Source: Phycisphaeraceae bacterium
GTDB taxonomy: Bacteria > Planctomycetota > Phycisphaerae > Phycisphaerales > SM1A02
NCBI GenBank assembly: GCA_015709595.1
Contig: CP054178.1
Location: forward strand, 620,001 to 684,000
Direction: 5' to 3'
DNA: 64,000 bases
The notes below the pieces were generated by a model. That model had not been told where the DNA came from. It saw only the letters and a list, made by a program, of their open reading frames with translations, and made no database searches. How positions within the stretch are numbered: the stretch's first letter is position 1; each line of letters starts with the position of its first letter. Position numbers and translations under genes: made by a program. Positions 51,504 to 61,100 of this stretch are shown here, piece after piece.

Positions 51504-53156
51504 ATGAGCCGGACCACCGCGTTCGCCACGGTATCGCGCGCCCGACGCATCGCCGAGTTCTGCGAGCGGCACAACCTGCCGACCCGCGTTGGATTGGAGA
51601 TCGCCGCCCAGCGGGCCGAGGCCGCGGCGGAGGCCAGGCAAGCGGGCGTGTCGCCCTTCTCACGGCGTGACTTCCTGCGCGCGGGCACGATCGTCGCCGC
51701 GGCCGCCGGGGCCTCGTGGATCAGCGCACCCGCACGGGCTCTGACGGCGGGCCATCCCCGGCGCGGACGGCCGCGCATCGCCATCATCGGCGGCGGACTG
51801 GCCGGGCTGGTCTGCGCCGACCGACTGCGCGCCAAGGGGCACGCCGCGACCATCTACGAGGCCGCCGATCGCCTCGGCGGACGCTGCTGGTCGCTGCGGG
51901 GCTTCTTTCCCGGCCAGACCGCTGAGCGCGGCGGCGAGTTCATCGACACCACGCACCAGACCATGCGCCAGTACGCCGTGGAGTTCGGACTGGCGCGCGA
52001 GGACGTCACGCGCAACCCCGGCGAAGTCTTCTACTTCTTCGGCGGACAGCGCCACGGCGAGGAAGCGGTCGTCGATGAGTACCGCGTGCTGGTGCGCCGC
52101 ATGCGCCCCGACCTGCGGGCCAGCTCCGGCTCGCCGACTTTCTACTCGCACAACCAGGCGGACATCGTGCTCGACCACACCGACCTGGCCACGTATCTCG
52201 CCACGCGCGGGGCGGGGCTGCCGCTCATTCAGGCCGTGCTCGACGAAGCGTACGTGGCGGAGTACGGACTGGAGACGCACGAGCAGTCGTGCCTGAACAT
52301 GCTGCTGTTTCTGCATCTGGACCGTCGCCGCCGCTTTGCGCCGTTCGGCGTGTTCAGCGATGAACGGTTCCACCTCGTCGATGGCAACGACGCCATCGTG
52401 CAGAACATCGCGGCCCGACTGCCGGGGCCGATTGAGACGGGTATGCGCCTGGTCGGCCTGCGGCGCAACGCGCTGGGCGAGTTCGAGATGACCTTCGACG
52501 GGGTCGGTCAGCCGCGCGTCGCCGACGCGGTGGTGCTCACCATTCCCTTCACCGTGCTCCGCGAGGTGGACCTGCATCCGTCGCTGGGGCTTTCGGCGGA
52601 GAAACTCCACGCCATCAACACGCTGGGGTACGGCACGAACGCCAAGACCATGATCGGCTTCACCGCCCGTCCGTGGCGCGACGCAGGGAGCAACGGATCG
52701 GCCTACAGCGACCTGCCGGACGTGCAGACGTTCTGGGAGACGAACGCCAGCCGCGCAGCGGCTGGCCGGGCGGTGCTGACCGACTACGCGGGCGGCGACC
52801 GCGGGCGCGACCTGCTCTCGCGCTCCGTGCAGCACCAGGTGTCGGACTCGCTGATCGATCTGGACGTGGTCTTCCCCGGCGCGCAGGCGGCGGCCCGCGT
52901 CGAGTCCGGACAGTACGTGGCTCACCGTGAGCACTGGCCGAGCAACCCGCTGGCGCGGGGCGGCTACACCTGCTACACCCCCGGCCAGTTCACAGGGCTG
53001 GCGGGATTGGAAGGTGAGCAGGCCGGGCCGCTCAAGTTCGCGGGCGAGCACGCGGATTCGTTCTACGACTGGCAGGGCTTCATGGAAGGCGCGTGCCTGT
53101 CGGGAGCGCGGGCGGCGGGAGAGATCCTGGCGGACATCCGCGCACGGCGGTTGTAA
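51504..53156 (+). CDS. Flavin-containing amine oxidase family protein, Tat-type signal
   Basis: 550 residues. An N-terminal helical extension (about 50 residues) precedes a twin-arginine motif and hydrophobic stretch (SRRDFLRAGTIVAAAAGASW), then the FAD dinucleotide motif RIAIIGGGLAGLVCADRLRA, AATIYEAADRLGGRCWSLRG and GGEFIDTTHQTMRQ. The C-terminus has the second FAD segment LKFAGEHADSFYDWQGFMEG and ACLSGARAAGEIL. It resembles bacterial monoamine oxidases; the amine substrate is unknown. The long N-terminal region before RR is unusual for a Tat signal. ATG 51504 has AGGGAGAG upstream. Direct repeats flank the gene (51297-51365, 53205-53272). Confidence 0.88.
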   Translation: MSRTTAFATVSRARRIAEFCERHNLPTRVGLEIAAQRAEAAAEARQAGVSPFSRRDFLRAGTIVAAAAGASWISAPARALTAGHPRRGRPRIAIIGGGLAGLVCADRLRAKGHAATIYEAADRLGGRCWSLRGFFPGQTAERGGEFIDTTHQTMRQYAVEFGLAREDVTRNPGEVFYFFGGQRHGEEAVVDEYRVLVRRMRPDLRASSGSPTFYSHNQADIVLDHTDLATYLATRGAGLPLIQAVLDEAYVAEYGLETHEQSCLNMLLFLHLDRRRRFAPFGVFSDERFHLVDGNDAIVQNIAARLPGPIETGMRLVGLRRNALGEFEMTFDGVGQPRVADAVVLTIPFTVLREVDLHPSLGLSAEKLHAINTLGYGTNAKTMIGFTARPWRDAGSNGSAYSDLPDVQTFWETNASRAAAGRAVLTDYAGGDRGRDLLSRSVQHQVSDSLIDLDVVFPGAQAAARVESGQYVAHREHWPSNPLARGGYTCYTPGQFTGLAGLEGEQAGPLKFAGEHADSFYDWQGFMEGACLSGARAAGEILADIRARRL

Positions 53157-53175
53157 ACACGCGGACCGTGGAGCA

Positions 53176-53272
53176 GCAGGCGTCCCGCCTGCCAGAACAA
53201 GCAGTGGAGCAGGCGTCCCGCCTGCCGATCATCCGACCGGCCCCCTTGGCCGGCCGGTCAATGCCAACTCCG
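53176..53272 (+). repeat. Tandem palindromic elements downstream of the amine oxidase gene
   Basis: GCAGGCGTCCCGCCTGCC occurs twice (53176-53193 and 53209-53226), spaced 33 bases start to start; the second is followed by a longer palindrome (GACCGGCC...GGCCGGTC, 53235-53259). The block 53205-53272 repeats the order of 51297-51365. Confidence 0.75.
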
Positions 53273-53303
53273 GCGCCAGCGCTCATCTGGGGCCATCGTC
53301 ATT

Positions 53304-54230
53304 TCACCGCACGCCCGCGTCTCCCAGCCCGTTCCACAGTCCGTTGTCCTTCACGCCGTCACGGTTGGAATCATCCATGTCCTTGAGCGTCATGGTCCGC
53401 GCGTGTCCGCCGATGAAGAGCACCCCCACATGGCCGTTGGCGCGTTCGGCGGGGAACGACCGCCAGATATAGGTATTCGCGTCACCGTTCGGCTCGTCCG
53501 TGCCCCCAGGGTAATACGCGCCGGTGGCGCTGCCCCGCGCCGAGCCCAGCGGCGGATCGATCACGTACACCCCCTCGCTTCCGGCCCCGGGCCGGTTCGT
53601 GGCGACGCCGCCCCGCGACCCGGCGGTGTCGGCAAGGACGATGGTGCGTTCGGCGTCCTTGATCTGCCCAACCGCGTTGGCATGGAACGTCGGGATGAAA
53701 CGCGAGTTGCCCAGGTACTGGTAGTTGTATCCGTAGCCGCCGAAGCGCTTCACGTCATCGGTGCCGGCGGTGTGGGCGAACACCTTGCCGAAGGTCTTCA
53801 TTCCGTTCTCATCGAGGAATGGGCTGATGAAGACCTGGGTGTCGTTGGTGTACTTGTAGAGGTGATCGGGCCAGCGCGTGCGCGGATTGGCGTAGGCGGG
53901 GTGGTTGGGGTCGGACGACGAGGAATGCATGGGGAAGAAGCCGTCGTGCTGGTTCTGGTACGCGACGAGCGCCATGCCGATCTGCCTCAGGTTGCTGAGG
54001 TTGGCGGCGCTCATCGACGCGACGCGCGCGGTCCCAAGGACGGGCAGCAACAGGCCCATCAGCAGCGCAACGATGCCGATGACCACGATCAGCTCGATGA
54101 GCGTGAAACCGCGAGCCGCGGGACAAGCGGAAGGGCCGGAAAAACTGGCTGGAATGCAGGTGCCGGGGCGAACGAAGTCAGTCGAGCGGCTGAGCACGGC
54201 GGTCTCTCCTCGTCGTGTGAGAAAGGTCAT
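53304..54230 (-). CDS. Type II secretion/pilin-like protein with prepilin N-terminus
   Basis: 308 residues. A ~40-residue leader ends in the prepilin peptidase site ARGFTLIELIVVIGIVALLM, followed by the hydrophobic helix and the NLSNLRQIGMALVAYQNQH region common to planctomycete pseudopilins. The body ends with GHVGVLFIGGHARTMTLKDM, DDSNRDGVKDNG (a calcium-loop-like DxNxDG). Such proteins form pseudopili of type II secretion-like machines, but planctomycetes have very many and few are characterised. The leader before the cleavage site is unusually long. A Fur-box-like palindrome lies just upstream (54234-54248). Confidence 0.88.
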   Translation of the reverse strand: MTFLTRRGETAVLSRSTDFVRPGTCIPASFSGPSACPAARGFTLIELIVVIGIVALLMGLLLPVLGTARVASMSAANLSNLRQIGMALVAYQNQHDGFFPMHSSSSDPNHPAYANPRTRWPDHLYKYTNDTQVFISPFLDENGMKTFGKVFAHTAGTDDVKRFGGYGYNYQYLGNSRFIPTFHANAVGQIKDAERTIVLADTAGSRGGVATNRPGAGSEGVYVIDPPLGSARGSATGAYYPGGTDEPNGDANTYIWRSFPAERANGHVGVLFIGGHARTMTLKDMDDSNRDGVKDNGLWNGLGDAGVR

Positions 54231-54233
54231 TAT

Positions 54234-54248
54234 TGAGAATGAGTCTCA
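54234..54248 (-). promoter_or_regulatory. Possible Fur-type operator
   Basis: TGAGAATGAGTCTCA, a palindrome with one mismatch in a 7-1-7 arrangement like bacterial Fur boxes, lies just upstream of the pseudopilin ATG (54230). A TACCAT -10-like hexamer (minus strand, complement of 54258-54263) sits ~10 bases further. Binding there would block the transcription start. Confidence 0.35.
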
Positions 54249-54455
54249 GTTGCGACTATGGTACCGAATACGTCGAGGTCGTCAAGGGGTTGAGCGCCGA
54301 GCGCCCAAGGCCCTGCGCCGAGCGTCTGATCTGTCGGTCATTGACTGCCTCCACATCCCCCACCGCTTCCGGCTAGCATCGCTCGCCCACGCGCGGCGAT
54401 TCGCGCCATGTTCTCACCCCACCGCTTCGTGCTCTGACCCGCAAGGAGTCAACCC

Positions 54456-55514
54456 ATGCCCACCGTCACGCCCGCCTACGCCGCCCGGTCCGCCACGTCG
54501 CCGCTCGCGCCGTTCTCGATCACGCGGCGCGATCCCGGCCCGCGGGATGTGCAGATGGACATCCTCTACTGCGGCGTCTGCCACAGCGACCTGCACATCG
54601 CCCGCGACGAATGGAAGATGACGATCTACCCCGTGGTGCCGGGGCACGAGATCATCGGCCGCGTGACGCGCGTGGGCGGCGAGGTGAAGGGCTTCAAGCC
54701 GGGCGATACGGTGGGCGTGGGGTGCCTCGTCGATTCCTGCCGCACCTGCCCCAGTTGCCGCGACGGACTGGAGAACTACTGCGAAGGCGAGATGATCCTG
54801 ACCTACAACTCGCCCGACAAGCACGGCGCGGGCCCGGTGACGTACGGCGGATACTCGACGGGCATCACGGTGGACGAGCGATTCGTACTGCGCGTGTCGA
54901 GCAAGTTGGACCCGGCGGGCGCCGCCCCGCTCCTCTGCGCGGGCATCACCACGTATTCTCCCTTGCGGCACTGGAAGGTGGGCAAGGGCAAGCGCGTGGG
55001 CATCGTGGGGCTGGGCGGGCTGGGCCACATGGGCGTCAAGTTCGCCCATGCGATGGGCGCGCAGGTGGCGCTCTTCACCACCTCGCCCGGCAAGGCGGCG
55101 GACGCGAAGCGGCTGGGCGCGCACGAAGTCATCATCTCGCGCGACGCGGACGCGATGGCCAAGCAGCAGGGTTCGTTCGACTTCATCCTCAACACCGTCG
55201 CCGCCCCGCACGACCTCAACCCGTTCGTGAACGCGCTCAAGCGCGACGGCACCATGTGCCTGGTGGGCGCGCCGGATCACCCGCATCCGCCCATCGAGGT
55301 GATGCCGCTCATCTTCAAGCGGCGCCGCGTGGTCGGCTCGCTCATCGGCGGGCTGAAGGAAACGCAGGAGATGCTCGATTTCTGCGCCCAGCACGGCATC
55401 GTCTCGGACATCGAGACCATCCCCATGCAGCAGATCAACACGGCCTACGAGCGCATGCTCAAGAGCGACGTGAAGTACCGCTTCGTGATCGATATGGCGT
55501 CGCTGCGGGCGTGA
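54456..55514 (+). CDS. Zinc-dependent alcohol dehydrogenase (YahK/cinnamyl-alcohol type)
   Basis: 352 residues. MDR superfamily: catalytic zinc region CGVCHSDLH and GHEIIG, structural zinc CRTCPSCRDGLENYC (C-x2-C-x2-C-x7-C), nucleotide-binding GLGGLGHMGVKFAHAMGA. The CHSDLH and IGGLKETQEMLDFCAQHGI segments place it with NADP-dependent YahK/cinnamyl alcohol dehydrogenase-like aldehyde reductases. ATG 54456 has AAGGAG 9 bases upstream. It is a stand-alone gene; a T8 tract (55581-55588) follows its stop by ~65 bases and could end transcription. Confidence 0.92.
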   Translation: MPTVTPAYAARSATSPLAPFSITRRDPGPRDVQMDILYCGVCHSDLHIARDEWKMTIYPVVPGHEIIGRVTRVGGEVKGFKPGDTVGVGCLVDSCRTCPSCRDGLENYCEGEMILTYNSPDKHGAGPVTYGGYSTGITVDERFVLRVSSKLDPAGAAPLLCAGITTYSPLRHWKVGKGKRVGIVGLGGLGHMGVKFAHAMGAQVALFTTSPGKAADAKRLGAHEVIISRDADAMAKQQGSFDFILNTVAAPHDLNPFVNALKRDGTMCLVGAPDHPHPPIEVMPLIFKRRRVVGSLIGGLKETQEMLDFCAQHGIVSDIETIPMQQINTAYERMLKSDVKYRFVIDMASLRA

Positions 55515-55672
55515 GGGCCGCGTTCTTTCCGCGCGCCGCTGTGGCAAAACCCATGCCATTGTTGTGTCATTTCTTGATGCTTTTTTTTCTACACACAACG
55601 ATCGGTTGAGCGATTAGCATGACGGCACTGGCCAACCCGACACAGACACAGAGACAGAGAAAGGAGTCCTTC

Positions 55673-55996
55673 ATGATTCGGTTCCTGACAACTGCAATCC
55701 TTTCATTCGTCGCCGTCTGTGGATTCGTCCTGGTGACAGCGCCAAACCGCGCAGCCGTTTCACAGCTCGTGATGATCGGAGGCAACGATCCGCAGGGCAT
55801 TGGTGGCAACTGTACCGGCACAGTTGTGAGGAACTGCAACTACCCGGGTGATGACGGTGAATGCCCGCACGATGCATCCTACTGCGTCCTGACGTCACCC
55901 AGCAACAAGGAGTGTCGGCAGATCTTGACGCTGCATCCGTGCATGAATTTTGAAGGGTGCGCCGTGCGCAAGGAAGTCGATTGCTTCGCTCCATGA
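55673..55996 (+). CDS. Small secreted cysteine-rich protein, 107 aa
   Basis: Signal peptide MIRFLTTAILSFVAVCGFVL, then a ~75-residue mature part with eight cysteines (NCTGT, NCNYPG, ECPHDASYC, ECRQ, HPC, GCAVR, DCFAP), enough for four disulfides. No known family recognised. ATG 55673 has AAGGAG at 55661-55666, a strong ribosome site. Its stop overlaps the next start as ATGA, so the two products are probably made together. The DNA is less GC-rich than the surroundings. Function unknown; it could be a ligand, inhibitor or surface peptide (speculation). Confidence 0.78.
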   Translation: MIRFLTTAILSFVAVCGFVLVTAPNRAAVSQLVMIGGNDPQGIGGNCTGTVVRNCNYPGDDGECPHDASYCVLTSPSNKECRQILTLHPCMNFEGCAVRKEVDCFAP

Positions 55997-58107
55997 AGTG
56001 CGTCATGGCGAGATTCACGCTCCAGTTCGCGGCGTGTGTCCTCTTGGCACACGCTGGTACCATTCGTGTTGCCGCCCAAGATCGACAGATCGACGCGACG
56101 CCGGGGGTTGTGCCGACAGTCCACGAGATCATCAACCTGCTGGATCGAGGGCGCGGATGGACGAACGCATTCTCAATGAGAATGCACTTTGATCTGATCT
56201 CGGATGCTCGCACCGGGCTGATCGCCGTGCTTGTGTCGGTGCCATGGCCCGCCGGAGCGTATGCCCTTCCGCTGCAAACACCGGGCGACCGCGCTGATTC
56301 ATTGCGTGAGGCATCGGAGAGATTGAGCCGGATTCACGTCGAGAACCATCTGGCGATCAGCTCGTACCTGCGTGACTCCGCGCGAATACCTGACGACGAA
56401 CTGCGACGAATCGAGGCGCAGTCCGCAAGGTGGCTGGCCCAGCTGCGCCGCGAGATCAATGCCGGGGGCGGCATCCTCCCGGCGCGTGAAGGGACCGTCG
56501 AGCCCAGTGCGGTCGCCGTCGAAGTCAGCCGGATGAGCACCGCCGCCGAGATGCAGGTGTTCGCGTCGTTGCTGTCCCTGCGATCCGGCAACTCAGCCCG
56601 TGCTGGCGACGGGTTGCTCACCGCATCAAAACTCATGCGCGGCCTCGGCCAGACTCAGTCCGCCTACGCGTCCGGCGGCGCCCAGGGCGTCGCACGGTTG
56701 ATCGCCGGCGCGCTGAAGGAGCCGGCGATGATCGCCGGCTGCCCTCCGGGGCAACTGGTCCTCCTGAAGGAGCGATTCGGCGCTCTTCCTGCGGTTGACC
56801 CCTTCGGACGGCTGGATGCATTCCGTTCCGAGGGTCGCGAGTGGATGGAATGGGCGTCGGCCTGTCGCGCTGATCCTGAGGGGGCGGAGCTCCTCGACCG
56901 CTTCGGCGAATTCGTGCAACCGGCGTTGAAGGGAATGACCGCCCTGACCGATGGCGAGTTCGCGCTTGCCTCGCAAAGGGCCGAGGCGTTCTTCGATCGG
57001 GTCGGCGAGGCCGTCGCCGCCGAGTCCCCGCACGAGGCAAGGGCGATGCTGGAGCAGTTGCGCGACGAGGCGCGGACAGGAATGTGGGGTGAGTTCGCAG
57101 TATTGATGACAGATCCCCGTTCGTTCCCGGATCTGGCGGACATGCGCTTGCGTATCGATGAATCAGAGGCGCTCGTCAAAGGCGTCATCGAGTCACTCGA
57201 CGAAGCGATCAAAGCGAATCCCGGCGAAAACGCCGCTGTTTTCTATCTTGAAGCCGCCGCGATCGCGACGGAAGCCGAGAATCAGGGGATGCCACTCAGC
57301 GTCTCGCGTGAGACGAACTACGCGAGAGATGTGCGGCGCCTCATGCAAGCGGGCTCAGAGTGTTCATGGTGCGACTTCAGTTCGGCGAAGGACGCCGCCG
57401 CCTCGATCGTGCCCGCGTATGCTCCCGGCCTCATGCTCTGCATTGAGTTCATCGCAGACTCGCTGGAGAAGTGCCCTGACGATCGTCCAGAAGAACGACA
57501 GGTGCTCGCGCTTCTCGCCGTGCGCGCCTCCCGCCATCTTGCGGATGACGCAACACTTGCCAGCGCCGCCTTGTCGGTGCGACTGCTCCAGATTGCGGTT
57601 CGTGGATTTGGATCGCTCGATCAGACAACATCCGGTGTCGAATTCGCGGCGGTGTTCCGCGAAGCACTGAATTCCGTCAATCGACTCGATCCATTCGGTT
57701 GGAATCGATCAGTGGAAGCACTGCGCATGGCGTTCAGAACTCAATGGGCTCGGCGCGCCAACGTATCGCCACTGATCGAGTGGACAACCATCGGCCGGTT
57801 CGCGCATCAGTCCGATCCGGTAATCGCCTGGTTGGGGTTGCTGGCCATCATGCTCGATGCGGACAAGGCAGCATCTCTGGAGAGATTGGCCGCACTCAAC
57901 GTGGGCGAAGTCGAACTGGTCACGCTTCAAGAACTGCTCGAAGAGGCGGTCGCACTGATCGACCGCAATGATCAGGAAGCACTCTCGCAACTGACTTGGC
58001 CCGCGTTCGACCTGTTGTTTGCGAGTCGCAGCGTCCGGCACGAAACGTGGATGTCAGCAGACAAGATCAACAAACAAATGCTGGATGGTCAGTTGCTCCC
58101 TGAGTGA
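55993..58107 (+). CDS. Secreted protein of unknown function, 704 aa
   Basis: ATG 55993 overlaps the preceding stop (ATGA). A hydrophobic signal (ARFTLQFAACVLLAHAGTIR, possibly starting at ATG 56005) ends at AAQ. The mature protein looks mostly helical (LDEAIKANPGENAAVFYLEA, LMQAGSECSWCDFSSAKDAA) with no transmembrane segment, catalytic motif or repeat that I recognise. A CSWCDF motif and few other cysteines are present. It is coupled to the small cysteine-rich protein upstream and convergent with the 1332-aa gene, whose stop is 26 bases away. Real gene by codon structure and coupling; function unknown. Confidence 0.75.
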   Translation: MKCVMARFTLQFAACVLLAHAGTIRVAAQDRQIDATPGVVPTVHEIINLLDRGRGWTNAFSMRMHFDLISDARTGLIAVLVSVPWPAGAYALPLQTPGDRADSLREASERLSRIHVENHLAISSYLRDSARIPDDELRRIEAQSARWLAQLRREINAGGGILPAREGTVEPSAVAVEVSRMSTAAEMQVFASLLSLRSGNSARAGDGLLTASKLMRGLGQTQSAYASGGAQGVARLIAGALKEPAMIAGCPPGQLVLLKERFGALPAVDPFGRLDAFRSEGREWMEWASACRADPEGAELLDRFGEFVQPALKGMTALTDGEFALASQRAEAFFDRVGEAVAAESPHEARAMLEQLRDEARTGMWGEFAVLMTDPRSFPDLADMRLRIDESEALVKGVIESLDEAIKANPGENAAVFYLEAAAIATEAENQGMPLSVSRETNYARDVRRLMQAGSECSWCDFSSAKDAAASIVPAYAPGLMLCIEFIADSLEKCPDDRPEERQVLALLAVRASRHLADDATLASAALSVRLLQIAVRGFGSLDQTTSGVEFAAVFREALNSVNRLDPFGWNRSVEALRMAFRTQWARRANVSPLIEWTTIGRFAHQSDPVIAWLGLLAIMLDADKAASLERLAALNVGEVELVTLQELLEEAVALIDRNDQEALSQLTWPAFDLLFASRSVRHETWMSADKINKQMLDGQLLPE

Positions 58108-58133
58108 CTCAACGAATCAGCGCCAACAGCCCC

Positions 58134-61100
58134 CTACCGCACCACGAACCGCACGTGATCGACCCAGGTGTCGAAGGTGAAGGCGAAGATCGGCACCACC
58201 ACGATGTGGCGGATCTGCAGACGGACCCGCCCGTCCGCCGAACGCACGTACTTCGCCGCGTCCAGCCCGTTCACGTTGGTGATGACATCCGTCTGACCCA
58301 CGGCGTAGCTGCCCACCTGCTCGAACAGGCTGGTGTTCCAGTTCTGCAGCATCACCCGCCCGATCCCCGTCTGGTGGCTGATGCGGGTCTCGATGCGCAC
58401 ATCCACCGTGGTGGGGTTCACCGCACTGGTCTGCCCTTCCACGCGCAGGAACATGCTGTGCAGATCGGTGAAGGTCTGCCCGAAGCCGCTCTTCACCCGC
58501 ATGGCCGCATCATCCGAGGCGTGCAGATCCTGGAAGGTGCCCGAGATCAGCGTGCCCCGCGACACCACCGCGTTGATGACCGTGGTGTTGGCGCAGGCGA
58601 AGGTCTCCACGGTCACGGCGTCGATGGCCGCCTCCGTCACCGAGTCGTTGGGGTTGTCGGTGGCGCTGAAGCGGATTCGCATCTGGCTGGTGGGCGAAAG
58701 GAAGTCCTGCACCCGGAAGCGGTGCGCCTGCCAGCCGTCGAAGTGGCCCACGCTGTCGATGAGCGTCCAGGTCTGGCCGTCATCGTTGGACAGGTGCGTG
58801 TCCAGCCGGTCGATGTCGCGGTCATCGTTGGTGAACCAGCGGGCGTAGGAGATGAAGTGGTCGCCCTCGCCCGAGAGGTCGAAGCGCGGCGAGATGAGCC
58901 GCGTGGGCCCGCCATCCACGTCGCTGTTGCCGGCCCGGTTGCCGGTGAGGTAGCAGGCGCCGGAGCCGTCGAAGTCGGAGACCGGGTCGCCGCGGCTGCC
59001 GTCGCCGGCGGGCACGCCGCGCTCCCAGGCGCCGTCGGTCAGGTTCTCGTTGACCACGGTCCAGCCCTGGTCGGTCTGGAAGTCGTCGCTGAAGACCAGC
59101 CCCACCACGGCCCAGGCGTCGGCGGAGAAGAAGGAGCCGGGGGCGTTGAGGGGGTCGCGCACCACGGTGTTCTGGGTCGATTCCGCGCTCACGTAGTACT
59201 TCACCGTCGAGCCGCACGGCGCGGAAGGGAACGTCGCCTCGTAGAGGTGATCGCCCAGGTGCGTCATGGGGAACGGCTCGAACGATCCGCCGCCGCGATC
59301 GACATGAAGCACGGCGGAGTCGGCGCGCGGCGTCTCGCTCTCGCCGCTCACCTGCACGCGGAAGGTGGTTCCGCCCGCGGTGTCGATGATGCCAGGCCGC
59401 CCGTCGGGATAGGTGAACGACAGCGCCGGGAGCGATTCGAGGATGCTGAACCGCCCCACCCAGGTGCGCCAACTTGTCGTGCGGTACTCGTGGTGGTTCC
59501 AGAAGGCGGAGGGATCGGCGGGATCTTCTTCAATGCCGCTGTAGTCACCCCAGCGGCTGCCAGTTTCAGGCGAGGTGCTGACCTGCTGCATCACCGGTTC
59601 GCGGAGCGTGCCGGGCGTGTCCGTGGGAATCCGGAACGTGCGCTGCACGGAGATGTATTCCTGCGACGAGGAGCGGTTGAAGGCGATGGCCATGCGGCCC
59701 TGGGCGTCCACGTGGATGTCGGCGAACCAATTGTGAACCCCGGGTCCGAGATTCTGCGTCCCCCACTCGGCCAGCACGGGGTTCTGCCCGCTCGACGGCC
59801 AGCCGTTCATCTGCACGCGATACCAGCGGACGCGCGCGGTGGCGTCCTCGCCGATGGTGTGCGCGAGGTACAGCATGCCGTTGCGATAGACGCCATTCTT
59901 GATGCGCACGTCGATGGTGTCGGCCCGGTTGGTCGTGCCCAGTTGATCCGCGTCGGGCGGCTGGGCGAAGGCGGGCACCGTGAGGTTGAAGGTGTCTCGC
60001 ACCGGGTTGGTGAGCGGCGTGCGGATCGAATCGATCTGGATGGTGGTGCTGGAGCCGGAGAATGCGGTGGCGAAGTACTGCGGGCGCGGGCCGGCGTCGT
60101 AGGCCTTCACCGTTCCGAGCGAGCGAACGTTGTTGCTCGTCCGCACGACGTTGGGCGTGGTGGGCAGTCCGTCGAGCAGATCGCTCTTGCGGAAAATGTG
60201 GATGTGGTTGCCGCGCGGCGTGTTGAAGTAGTCGCACGTCACGTACACCGCGTTCGTGCCCACCCCCAGGTTGGGGAAGTCGATGAAATCGCCCACCGAC
60301 GTCATGTCGAAGCGGTACTTATGCCAGGTTCCATTGGGGTCGCTGTCGTCCGACACGGCGATGAGGATCAGGTCTTTCTGATCGTCGCTGTGCTCGGTGG
60401 CGGCGACGATGTAGCGGCCGCTGAACACGTCGTAGAGCGCCACGGGGTCGAAGACGAAGGAAGTCGCCCCCACCTCGCCCCAGAAACCGTTGCTGCCCGC
60501 GATGGGTTGGTCAAAGAGCAGCGTGCCGTCCTTGGTGAAGAACCGGATGCCACCGTTCACCACCACCACGATGTGATTCGGTCCGACCGCGATATCCGGA
60601 TCGGGCGGCGTCCATCCCGTGGCCTGGAAGCCGATGAATCCAAAGTCGGGCCCCGGGTTGAGCGGGTTGACGTCCGGCGGATCGGGAATGAAGAAGGGAT
60701 CGAATTCGGGCGGGACGGCTCCGGCGGTTGCAGCATCACGTGACGCCGCGCTCGCCAGCAGCGCCGGATCGATGGTCGGTTCGCCCGTGAGAGAAGACGC
60801 CTCTGGTCGATCGGCGTCGTTCAGCCGCGCCACCGCTAGAGGCCGCAGCGTCGAGAGCGCGACGCCCGTCGAATCGGCGCCGGTGTCGCCCTGCCAGGCG
60901 ACGACGAGCGCGCCGTCGGCGGACCACAGCGCCCGACGGGCGGGCGAGGCGATGGTGAGGGTCTGACGCCCCTCGGTTCGCGCGTGAACGACCACGGGGC
61001 CGGCGGCGACGCGACCATCCGCCTCGAACACCACCGCCGCCACGTCGCTGGGGGTTGCGGGACTGCGGACCAGGGCCTGCGGATCGGGCTCTCCCTCGCG

